Below are positions 22,401-31,179 of a DNA stretch of 64,000 nt, in pieces. The translations under genes and the position numbers were made by a program. The notes under the pieces were generated by a model. The model searched no databases and was not told the origin of the DNA. It saw nothing but the letters and a program-made list of their open reading frames with translations. Every line of letters starts with the position of its first letter. Position 1 is the first letter of the stretch. The DNA is from Diogma glabrata (lineage: Eukaryota > Arthropoda > Insecta > Diptera > Cylindrotomidae), in assembly GCA_963693315.1 (NCBI GenBank), contig OY856186.1, forward strand, positions 71,790,128 through 71,854,127. The letters are read 5' to 3'.

Positions 22401-25109
22401 TGTAAAATTTAAAATTTTGGATCTATGGGTGTGACAACACCACGTACTTTAGTACCTGCTATTGGCAAATCAGTTAACGTGAGATATTGTATACCACTGG
22501 CAATGGCAGTAGATGTCACTGATATAAGTGGATAAGTGATATTTTAGGGGTGCTAGCGAATGAACTTTTTCCAATTAACGATAGGATCTTTAGTCTTAGT
22601 TATGGAACATTCTTTGACGATGACACGCTATTTTTTTGTAAATAAAATGTGTTTTTGGTACTAAAGGAATTACAATGTGTGTCATATACGCTGGATTGAG
22701 GACAACAATGCGTTATATGATATTGGTATATGCTTCTAGCACTAGGATAATTAGTAACCCAATTTTAGCTTTGCTTTCCAACAAATTTGAAAAAAAAGTA
22801 TTTTATTTTTATTTCCTCCATCCCATCATGAAATGTTGCCTATGTCGTACATTATTTTGTGAAAGGATTTATTTAGTTTTCCATTCCTTAAAAAGAATAT
22901 AAAAATCCGAAAAAAAGGAATTTTCGTCCATCTACGTAAAAAGCATGATGTTGTGGAACCTAGGTCTTAAAAGGTTTTTGTGTGTTGTTGTGACACATAT
23001 TGTAATTCAAAATATGTGAAATACTTTGAAACTGTACAAATTTGTTTGAAGTTTTCGGTGAAAAAGATGATGAACAATGTCATTGAAGCGACAATTTTGA
23101 ATAGAAAATTCGAACCGGAAGATGTAGTGTTACCACGTATTCCAATGACCCCAACAGATATGGCATTTGAAGTCACAAAACACAAAGACAGTTACTGCAA
23201 GCATGTGGACTAGATTTGGAGAATCCGTGCTTCTCACACTGTATGTGGCAAACGACGCGTTAGGAAAACCTGATTTATTCGTGTATGCACTAGACGGAAA
23301 AACAAAAAATATAGTGTTCCCACAAGCTGTACTCGAATAAATAAACAGAATTAAATTGACATTTTGAAATTCTTTCCATATTAAAATAAATAAGTTGCAA
23401 TAAAAATGACAGAATGTAAATTGAATATTATCATAACGAGTTTTTTCGAATTTTCTTTCTTATGAGATAGCGGCAATATGCGACGGGCATAATGTTAAAT
23501 AAACAAAACTTTTACATTATTTAGTATAAAAAATAAAATTTTGTGAGTGATTCAGATCAAAGTAATTATTGTAATTCACTTGAATTTTGTAATTTGAAAG
23601 CATTTTTCATTTTCTCTCAGAAAAACTTCTTTAGGACAGTTTTTGTGTGTTTCGTGTCGGAAACAAATACAATCCATGAGCACTGTGAACATTTGTGAAT
23701 CTATTTTTGTTCTGTATAATGTTTTCTATAGAGATAACACAACTCTACTAATTCAACAAGTCATTTAAATTGTTTTATTGCTTACTTGAAAACATATTGG
23801 CAGATAGCTATTTTTTCATATATCCGAACTGATCAGCTAGAATTCTGAATTCATACTTTTAAAAACTTGAGGATGATACGAACTTTTTATAATTGACCAA
23901 CAAAAATATGTTTGTTTGCATAATCGAGTGACAATTTAGATTCGCTGAGACTGATAGGACGCAAACCAATTACAGATACATATTGAATAAACTCATTTTA
24001 AACACTAAAAAATCTCATTTTATGTTATTCAACACCAAAAACTCATCAACTCTTGACACTTTTAACGAAATCAGCACGAACAAATTTACCATACAGAAAG
24101 TCGATTATATCAATTATCTTGGTCTAATTCTTGATTCAAAGTTAAATTGGAAAAAACAAATCAATAAAGTAAAGAATAAAATTTGTCCATTTATAGCTGT
24201 TTTCAGAAGAATAGGTAAATATATCCCAACGAAATTAAAAGTACAACTTTACTTTGCACACATTCAGTCTCATTTAGCATACCTATTACCAATATGGGGT
24301 AGTATTAGTAAAACGCATCAGAAATATTTACCAATATTACAGAATAAATGCCTAAAATCTATTTTTAATTATCCCATACTAACACCGTCCAAAATGCTTT
24401 ACTCCGAAGATATTTTACCACTTTCATCTTATATTAAATACGAATATGCTGTCACAATCTACAAAATGCACCATGGTCTGATAAAAAATAATGTTAATTT
24501 GATTAACAATGTCACTGTATCAGAGAAAACCACTAGGGGGCAAAGAATTATTATCTACCTAACTATAAAATGAATTTAACCCAAAATACTATTTTTTATG
24601 AAGGTCTCCAATTTTCCAACAAAATACCAGATTTGATCAAAAACGTCAAATATTAGGACTTTAAGAAATATGTGAAACAATCTTTAATTGAAGAGTATAA
24701 AATCCAATACGATAACACTCATGATTCGAATTACTTAAATTAATTTTATACCATCGTACTCAATCATTCCTATCAAACAGCTAATGTTATTATTTCCAGT
24801 CATCTTTCTTTTTTTTGTTTGTTCAGTTTCATACTCTCGTTCATCACAATCATCATCAAAATTTGTGTTATATCATGTCAGTACTAATTGATATTTATTT
24901 ACTTCTTTAAATTACTTTTACTTTAAATAATACTACTATCGCTTTCCTATTAATTTTTCTCTACTTTTTTTTTTAGTTTTAAGTATTCAACGAAATCTTG
25001 TCTATTAGCCTATTATCCTGAAACTAATTAAAGTATTTTCCTGCATGTAATTTTAAATATATAAACTGAAGCAGTAACATATTGTATAATTTAATTATTT
25101 TGGAAAATA

Positions 25110-25142
<33 letters not shown>

Positions 25143-27245
25143 TAGGTCATAAAAAATTACCAACTAAAGTAAAACGTTAAAAAAAAATTAAATAGTAAAT
25201 ACTTTAGTGGCTCAACGAACAATTTCGTTGCCTTAATAAGCTATTTATTAATCTTGCGAATATTTTCGTTTTAAAATGATCATTGAGCCCACGAAAAGCT
25301 GTTCATAAATCGCTGTTTATTAATTTAATCAAAATTCTATTGGATTTTATTGAGTTAGTTTTAATGAAAACAACTATTTTTGACCAATTAGGACACGGGT
25401 TCAAACCCAAGCCTGAACAGAGTATTTTTCTTTAAAACTATAATGTAAAACCAAAAATTTTATTGAATTGTTAAAAATTAGTAATCTCACACAGGTGAGG
25501 GATACTTGTTGGCAGTGCATCAGTGACATACAAAAAAATATGTTATTATTTGTAATTTTTTTATAAAACTTACTTTGGCAGACTATCACACGAAGCCAAA
25601 CATTGTCCTTTATATAAAAAGTTAGCACATTCTAAACATTGATCCGTACCCGAACCCCAACAACCTGCTTTTGTACATTCTTCCGAACAAATCAATCCAT
25701 CTTTTTCTAAAAAAAAAACATGAACATTGAATTTCTGTGCTAAAAAACTAAGGGTTTAGTATGAACTTACTGCATTCTGTTTGATTTCGATTCGCGTTAA
25801 TAATAATCCGATCAGCCGCTTTTTTAACTTTAGCCCAATTAATGCTTTCTACAAAACATAAGTTTTTATTTTCTAAAATTGCAACCGCTCCTGCATTTAT
25901 ATATTTCAATGATTTCAGTTCCAGTGATCGTAGTGACGTCTAAAAATGTAATAAAAAAAAATTATACGTTAATGCTGACAAATGAAATTAAAAATGTAAA
26001 TTATTATTCTGTTTACCTTCACAATATAAAATGAAGCAAATAAATTTTCCATTAATTGTCGCCCACCAATCACTTCTAAGTTTTTAAAACAAGAAAGATT
26101 TGTGAAATCCTCATGATATCCTTGAATATTTATATAGCCGGTCACTTCTCGTAATGTCTCAAACACTTGTAACCTTTGTGGATTCATTTTCATAAATCTT
26201 TGACCGAATGAGAAATTTGCATAAACTTGTTGAAATCCATCAAATGATTGATCTAATATTTCAATTGATCCTTCAATAATTGTACATCCTTTAAAGGTAT
26301 CAATATTGCCGGAATGAATTATACCATGACCTGGACATGTTTTAGGGCATGGTCCATTACATGTAACACATTCTCCATTTTTCGCCATTTTATCTGAGGG
26401 ACATGTTCGAACACAAGCACCACTATCTTTTAATAAATGTTCCGGACAGTTTCTCACACAAGTTGCGCCATAGGCAAATTTACCATCTGGATTTGGTTCC
26501 CATAGATAATTTGTTGGATTGTATTTTTGCATTGGTGGGCATTCTTGTTTGCATACACCATCGTCATAAAAATTCTTACATGCTATGCAGTCCTTTTGTG
26601 TAGGACCGGTACACCCGCCAGCGCAGAATAGGTGGCAACACTGCCGCGGTTGCGTACCAAAACATCGTCCTTGCGCACATTGTGGCGAACAATTAATTTT
26701 ACTAAATTTTTGACAATTATGTTCTCCTTCACCCCAACATCCATATTCACAATTTGGATGACACGACGGACAATTTCGTTCCGGTGACGCAAAATCATAC
26801 GTATATTTCATTGTAGCATTTGGTCCAGATATAATTTCATCCCAGTTAATCGTTCTCATATGACACAGATTATAATTGTTAAAAATTGCAACCGAACCAG
26901 CTAAAATATCACGTAATGCTGGCAATTGTAATGTATCCATATGAGAATATGTTACAAAAAGACCAAAAGGATCCTCATACACGCTTACTTTAAATAAAGT
27001 TCTTCCTCTAATAATTTGCAACCGAGGTAGGATTATGTTCGTTACATCAACATGACTAATTAGAACATATCCAGTTACCTCTCTGATATTTTGTAAAAAT
27101 GTTAAATCAAAATTTGGATCTTGTAACCATGTCAGCTCAAGATTTCCATCAACATATGTACAATTTGTGTATCTATCTCGTAAATTCCTATAATGATGCT
27201 CTCGATTCGAGGGCACCGACATTCTTCCATTTGTTCCAATGCAAA
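17448..27245 (-). CDS. Egfr: Epidermal growth factor receptor, five 3' exons (partial, 5' end missing)
   Basis: Five spliced exons (27245-26017, 25939-25771, 25706-25574, 19873-19566, 19498-17448) join in frame to encode 1296 residues ending at a TAA. The product is a membrane receptor tyrosine kinase for EGF-family ligands that signals to Ras/MAPK. In order it has the L1 domain, furin-like cysteine-rich regions, L2, further cysteine-rich repeats (the extra insect domain), one membrane span (about 775-797), a juxtamembrane Thr/Lys stretch and a kinase. The kinase shows GMGAFG at about 848, Lys in VAIK at 874, HRDLAARN with Asp 966, DFG at 984 and PIKWLALE. The tail has tyrosine sites EEYLQP, DDYLMP, GYMDL, NPEYL and EYYNDL. 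All catalytic residues are present. Residue 1 here follows a phase-1 acceptor; the signal-peptide exon(s) must lie above 27245 and were not identified. Identification is by close similarity to Drosophila Egfr. Confidence 0.97.
19566..19873 (-). CDS. Egfr: Egfr exon: further cysteine-rich repeats
   Basis: 308 bases between CAG acceptor (19876-19874) and GTAAC donor at 19565. Encodes CATCHSECKDSCTGPGNDNC, CVNVKDGKFCVPQC, CHETCIGCVGPQNT and KCLLKDEPCP, the third cysteine-rich part. With the phase-2 donor at 25574 it restores an Asn codon, which confirms the long intron. Confidence 0.93.
20677..21934. repeat. Unit flanked by ~80 bp direct repeats with internal degenerate repeats
   Basis: AATTTGTTTTTTATAAACTT continues through CATCGCCTGCTAAAATTAAA and AAATGCTCGCCACAAC at 20677-20755, and recurs with few changes at 21854-21934. 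Between them are three degenerate copies of a unit with CTGACAG, AAGTTGACTGAGAC and GTGTACCA (about 21017, 21128, 21278). There are also two copies of a unit with ATATCCATAAG, GTCAACAGATA and GATGTTCATGTT (about 21385, 21535). The minus-strand open frame 20773-21459 overlaps these repeats and shows no domain. Confidence 0.6.
22535..22630 (+). repeat. Dispersed repeat, copy 1 of 2
   Basis: GTGATATTTTAGGGGTGCTAG with the following GATAG..CTTAGTTATG..AC..TTCTTTGACGATGACACG resembles 42815-42905. Diverged and non-coding; family unknown. Confidence 0.5.
22790..23013 (+). pseudogene. Jockey-like deletion derivative keeping both ends
   Basis: The left part (CCCATCATGAAATGTTGCCT, then TCGTACATTATTTTGTG and AGGATTTATTTAGTTTTCCA) matches the 5' leader of the copy at 9797-12420 read on its own strand. 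The right part (GTTGTGGAACCTAGGTCTTA, then TGTGTTGTTGTGACACA) is the family's 3' UTR. All of the endonuclease-RT ORF is missing between them, at about 22890-22950. Confidence 0.6.
23050..23340 (+). pseudogene. Helitron Pif1-like helicase, C-terminal relic
   Basis: Frames read MNNVIEATILNRKFEPEDV, LPRIPMTPTDMAFEV, then after shifts LDLENPCFSH, LYVANDALGKPDLFVYA and KTKNIVFPQAVLE followed by TAA (23338-23340). These match the well-conserved C-terminus of the Pif1-type helicase in Helitron Rep-Hel proteins. About 20 conserved residues are missing in the middle and there are at least two frame changes, so it is dead. The upstream Rep domain is not seen. Confidence 0.75.
23970..25141 (+). mobile_element. 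5'-truncated non-LTR retrotransposon with poly(A) tail
   Basis: The open frame 23983-24573 encodes the RT thumb and C-terminus: LILNTKKSHFMLFNTKN, INYLGLILDSKLNWKKQI, AYLLPIWGSISKTHQKYL, LQNKCLKSIFNYP. A one-base shift near 24555 leads to NYKMNLTQNTIFYEGLQFSN and a tail ending NYLN. Then come a ~380-base 3' UTR and an A-run of about 30 (25112-25141). The sequence differs from the jockey-like family at 9797-12420; the PIWG block fits Crack/Daphne-like or related jockey-superfamily elements. The 5' cut point near 23970 is approximate. Confidence 0.75.
25574..25706 (-). CDS. Egfr: Egfr exon: cysteine-rich segment
   Basis: 133 bases between a T-rich tract with TAG (25709-25707) and a GTAAG donor at 25573. 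Encodes DGLICSEECTKAGCWGSG, TDQCLECANF and GQCLASCD, a furin-like repeat. It ends in phase 2, which pairs with the exon at 19873 across a 5.7-kb intron. Confidence 0.92.
25771..25939 (-). CDS. Egfr: Egfr exon: end of L2
   Basis: 169 bases between TAG acceptor (25942-25940) and GTAAGT donor at 25770. Encodes TSLRSLELKSL, AGAVAILENKNLCFVESI and NRNQTEC, completing the second ligand-binding L domain. The introns on each side are 77 and 64 bases. Confidence 0.92.
26017..27245 (-). CDS. Egfr: Egfr exon: L1, first cysteine-rich region, start of L2
   Basis: Acceptor CAG at 27248-27246 (phase 1) and donor GTAAAC from 26016 (phase 0) bound a 1229-base exon. It starts with VCIGTNGRMSVPSN, contains YTNCTYVDGNLELTWL and IREVTGY of L1, the run CCHLFCAGGCTGPTQKDCIAC of the furin-like region, and CPKTCPG, then most of L2 up to LMENLFASFYIVK. 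In-frame sequence upstream of 27246 is intron. Confidence 0.95.
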
Positions 27246-29103
27246 CTGAAAATAAATAAAAAATAATAAAATTATTATTAAATTTTACAAGCAAAACAAA
27301 TTAATTTATAAATAGTTTTAAAGACAATAATAAGTATGACATCATTGGTTTTGCTATTTATGTTATTCCACAATTTCAAAAACTTAAATCAAAACAAAAT
27401 TCAGTTAAATATCAACCGTGAGAAAGAGAATTGCATGATAAGTTGTTAAGTTACCTATTTATTGTTTTTTTTAAATATTCATATATGGGAATCTACAAGA
27501 TTTAAAGAACTACTTGAATATATTTTCTAAACTATGGTTTAGATAATGAATGAAGAAATTTGAAATACAAAGTACAAAAGTGTTATATTTCAAAATGAAA
27601 TAATATATGTTATATTAGTACATAAAAGACACGAGCACGTCACTCGTGTATATGAGTGACCTAAATAATTTTTTCTGATGTCATTTTCACCATTCTTAAA
27701 ACAAATTAGACAAACTTCACGTTGTGGTGAATAATTTTCTGTCAAAATTATACTATAAATATAATGTCCTTGATAGATTTTATCTGTATTCCGAAAAGTG
27801 TAAATTGTGTCATGAACATTAAGAACTAAAAAAACAAAATTTAATTTTGTATAAACAGTAATTATATTAATTGGAAATTATTTTTATTTATGTATATTGA
27901 AATTTGGGTAAAAATGTGGTACAAAATCGAATCGCACTAAATTTAAAGTGTAATTCATAATCAATAATCATAAAGATAAAATGAAGAGATAATAGCTGCA
28001 TTTCTTGACGCAAGATCTGATCCAGATTAGGTCATGTTTCATGAAACGACACAAAAATATAATAATGGGTGAGTTCGGTTGGTATAATAATTGCCTAAAA
28101 GCACTACTCAAAATTACAATGAAATATTAATTTTGGGACTACTCAAAATGATATTCACTTTTTTTTTGTATGTCATTAATTTTGTTTTTCATTTCCTTAA
28201 ATTCAATTTTTCAAACAATTTTGGTGAACATCCCAAATAATTTTGTGTGAATAAACTTTTTAAATTAAATTTATTAGTTTTTATTTGTAATTTTTATTTC
28301 TATTAGTTTTGGATGCGTTCGGTTCTTAAATTTTCTGTTTTTTTTTATTATACCAATTACGAAATACAAAATATTTTTTCACCTACATTTTCAAACTGGA
28401 AGTAATATTTAGATCATGATTTTTGATCCAAAACCAAAGTTGGATCTCAATTTGCATGTAAAATTTATGCGGATGCGGATCACACGGTTTCATGAAATGC
28501 AGCTAATATAATATCAGAAGGAAGAAAAAGACTGTCGCTGTCAAAAATGATGCTTAATTAAGCTCAACAATACTAATCGCACCATGTATACGAGCTTTTT
28601 CTTTCTGAAAGGTACGCTAAAAACTGTAAAGTCACCAGATAAATATTGATGAGCGGGTAGTGCCGATGACCAGCATGGTAGGTTCATGTAGGCAAACAAA
28701 TGTCGATACGCAATTTATTAATGAGAATAGAAAGGGAAAAACAGTTAGTTACGTTAGACTTCGGAGAACATAATTCCAGCTGCTGGGAGCACTGTCGTTT
28801 GAGATGCAAATTAGCTCCAAAGTTAAACACTATGCTACTATACAAGGAGGTAGGAGCCTATCCTTCCCACCTCAAAATTTACCAAGGGGTTAAATGTCAC
28901 ACTGAGAACTCCGAGTCCTTGAGATTACCGAGCCTTTGCATAACTAACTCTGTTGGACTCGAATAAAAATGATATAGAGTCTCAAGTGGAATGCTCCATC
29001 CACTTTAATGGAAGAGGATACATTTAAATACAGTTAAAGCCAGGTTATGTAGTGGAAAATACGTGAGCAACCAACTACCTTGTGACTATTACTGAAAGTG
29101 AAT
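27246..29103. other. Probable Egfr 5' intron; no exon recognised
   Basis: Sequence upstream (on the minus strand) of the Egfr exon at 27245. I looked for a signal-peptide exon ending in phase 1 and found no convincing one. The plus-strand frame 28700-28966 (88 residues) has no recognisable domain. Confidence 0.5.
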
Positions 29104-29107
29104 ATAG

Positions 29108-29759
29108 TGTGACGATTATGGAAGATGATAGAACACAACAACAATAGAACTTTCAAGAAAATTCTCGTTAGTTCTACAAATATAAAAATCAAAAGATACA
29201 AAAGGTAACAATGCAACCAAAGTAAACATTTAATAGGAAGTATTTGTTTTATCGAATAAGGATTGGTTAACGAAATAAAAATTGGTAAATAAAACAATTG
29301 AAAAGAATAGATTTCACACCTAGGTGTCAATATTTGAAGATCGTCTTATTGTTGATAAAGGAAAAAAAAAAGGGTGTGTTCTATCTAGAACATTACAGCA
29401 GTTTCGAGGCTATTTCATGTAGTATATATAAAAGGTGTTGTTCGAGGATACAACTAGTATAAAGTTGTTAGCGATACAAAAAGTATAAAAATTTAGCAGT
29501 GATAAAGGCGAAGTAAAATTAACAGTGTTATAAGTAGAAAGTTAAAAGTGATATTGTGAACAAGTATAAAAGAATTATAAGTGGTGAAATATTGTTAGTA
29601 GCAGAAGAACTACTAAAAGGGGAATAGTAATAGGAGAAATATTTTTATTGTAAAATCTTGAACGAATAAAATTATAACGTTTAGAAAATCCATTGTGTTT
29701 TAAATTTCCTGATTTAGTGATCGAACTAAATAATTGTAACTCGGCTAAGAAACGTTACA
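29108..29759 (+). repeat. 5' LTR
   Basis: 652 bases, starting TGTGACGATT and ending AACGTTACA. TATATAAAA at 29425-29433 is a likely promoter TATA box. AATAAA near 29666 could serve as the poly(A) signal. The only difference seen from the 3' LTR is T at 29465 versus C at 33509. Confidence 0.93.
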
Positions 29760-29761
29760 AC

Positions 29762-29775
29762 TGGTGTCAGAAGTG
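29762..29775 (+). other. Primer-binding site, tRNA-Leu-like
   Basis: TGGTGTCAGAAGTG begins two bases after the 5' LTR. It is complementary to a tRNA 3' end of the form CACTTCTGACACCA, which resembles animal tRNA-Leu. The primer identity is inferred from memory of tRNA ends. Confidence 0.65.
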
Positions 29776-29790
29776 AAATTGGGAAATAAG

Positions 29791-31179
29791 ATGGATTTGA
29801 ATGGATTAAAAGTTCAAGATCTGAAGAGCGAATTGGAGAAAAGGAATCTTTCAACAACGGGAACTAAGAATGAGTTGAAAGAGCGATTAATAAAAGCTAT
29901 GGAAGCAGCTGGATTGGATCCAGAAAAATATCGTTTTGGGCAAGAAGAAGCAGATGAAAATCCAGATGCAGGAAATAGTGAAGCTAAAGATGGTGCTGTT
30001 GAAACAACGAGGCAAGTCGTACCAGCAAACAACGACTTTGCACAGTTAATGGCTATGATGGAGCAAATGAGTTTCAACATGAGAGCAGATGTAAAGGCAA
30101 ACATGGAGGTTATGAACAAAAAGTTAGATTTGCAAAGTAACAGCATGAGTAATGAAATGAAAAAGTTAGATGCCAACATCGCTTCAAGTCGAGAAGAAAT
30201 TAGCTTGGTTAAAACACACATCGACGAGAAACTTCTACATATGGCAGCGAATCTACGCATCGAAGTAGAGAAAATTGTGGATGAAAAAGTCGAGAAAGTG
30301 CAAAAAGAAGTTGAAGTTCTGGAACAGAAAGTACAATCGAAAGTAGATGACTTTAAAGTAGAAGTAGAAAGAAGGCTTCAAGATGTTGAAATTAAAGGTA
30401 AAACAATTCACACGGTTCAACAAACACAAAGCATGAAGTTAAAACCGCCCACATACGATGGTACATCATCGTTTGGAATTTTCAAATTCCAATTTGAAAC
30501 AGCAGCTGATCAGAACAGTTGGAACGAACCACATCGTGTGGCAGCTTTAATAGTGGCACTGAAGGGTGAAGCAGCAGAAACAATACAAGCAGTTCCAGAA
30601 CAAGATCGAAGGAGCTACAATGAGATCATGAAGGCTTTAGATCGCAAATATGGTAGTGACCACAAGCGGGAGATATACAGACTTGAGTTGAAGGGTCGCT
30701 ATCAGCGAATTGGAGAAAGTTTGCAAGAGTTTTCGTCTGCGATCGAACGTCTGGTACATATGGCACATGGAAATACATCACCAGACTATATGGAAAGAAT
30801 GAAGATAGATGCGTTCATCGACGGCATAAGAGATCCAGAGACGCGAAAGTCAGCTGTGATGACACCTAAAGCTACATTTGCTGAAACAATAGCTTGTGCA
30901 TTGACTAGTGAGACGGCACAAGCAATTGTCAAACCAACAATCAAAGTACGCCGTGTAGAAATGGAAGAAGAGGATAGTTTTAGGCCCCAAAGAAGATCTG
31001 GAGAATTTAACAGTAGAATAAGATGTTGGGTATGTGACAAACTTGGTCACATATTTCGAGAATGCAGAGAGGCTAGACGAAAACGGGGCAGATCAACATC
31101 ACCAATCAGACGGAGATCATCTGAAGAAAAGGCTCAAGCGGGAGAGGATGGTCAAATAGCAGCGGAAGGGTTAAACTAA
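29791..31179 (+). CDS. gag: Gag polyprotein of the LTR retrotransposon, with SAP domain
   Basis: The first ATG after the primer site (29791) gives 462 residues; the frame is open upstream to 29764 only through a GTG codon. Residues about 4-38 (NGLKVQDLKSELEKRNLSTT, then a GTKNELKERL) form a clear SAP motif, a small helix-helix DNA-binding fold. Next is a long charged coiled-coil (about 80-210), then the capsid-like Gag region (YDGTSSFGIFKFQFETAADQ at about 225, and RYQRIGESLQEFSSAIERLV) and a CCHC zinc knuckle CWVCDKLGHIFREC (about 412-425) with a basic tail. Gag packages the RNA. The stop codon TAA (31177-31179) is directly preceded by GTTAAAC, a likely -1 frameshift site into pol. The frame is intact. 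Confidence 0.92.
   Translation: MDLNGLKVQDLKSELEKRNLSTTGTKNELKERLIKAMEAAGLDPEKYRFGQEEADENPDAGNSEAKDGAVETTRQVVPANNDFAQLMAMMEQMSFNMRADVKANMEVMNKKLDLQSNSMSNEMKKLDANIASSREEISLVKTHIDEKLLHMAANLRIEVEKIVDEKVEKVQKEVEVLEQKVQSKVDDFKVEVERRLQDVEIKGKTIHTVQQTQSMKLKPPTYDGTSSFGIFKFQFETAADQNSWNEPHRVAALIVALKGEAAETIQAVPEQDRRSYNEIMKALDRKYGSDHKREIYRLELKGRYQRIGESLQEFSSAIERLVHMAHGNTSPDYMERMKIDAFIDGIRDPETRKSAVMTPKATFAETIACALTSETAQAIVKPTIKVRRVEMEEEDSFRPQRRSGEFNSRIRCWVCDKLGHIFRECREARRKRGRSTSPIRRRSSEEKAQAGEDGQIAAEGLN
31170..31176 (+). promoter_or_regulatory. Candidate -1 ribosomal frameshift site at gag-pol junction
   Basis: GTTAAAC, read G TTA AAC in the gag frame, immediately before the gag TAA. Slipping back one base reads GTT AAA and enters the pol frame, which is open from 31125, giving a 55-base overlap. 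GUUAAAC is an established slippery heptamer in some RNA viruses. I did not identify a downstream stem-loop or pseudoknot. Confidence 0.55.

Larger units (their letters stand above)
19874..25573 (-). other. Expanded Egfr intron (5.7 kb) filled by transposable elements
   Basis: Bounded by a GTAAG donor (25573) and a CAG acceptor (19874). It holds a direct-repeat-flanked unit (20677-21934), a jockey-like deletion derivative (22790-23013), a Helitron helicase relic (23050-23340) and a poly(A)-tailed non-LTR fragment (23970-25141). The other three visible introns are 64-77 bases. Confidence 0.85.

Noticed and set aside
28700..28966. 88-residue plus-strand frame next to the LTR element
   Set aside because: Composition looks like ordinary sequence, but no homology or gene structure can be supported.
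27246..29103. Egfr signal-peptide exon
   Set aside because: Searched the minus strand for a Met-plus-hydrophobic stretch ending in a phase-1 donor; no candidate was convincing.
29034..29330. 98-residue minus-strand frame, repeated at 33111-33374
   Set aside because: Lies in both LTRs in the antisense direction; a by-product of the LTR sequence.
29764..29790. GTG start of gag 27 bases upstream of the ATG
   Set aside because: It overlaps the tRNA primer-binding site, and an ATG at 29791 directly precedes the SAP domain. Eukaryotic initiation at GTG is unlikely.
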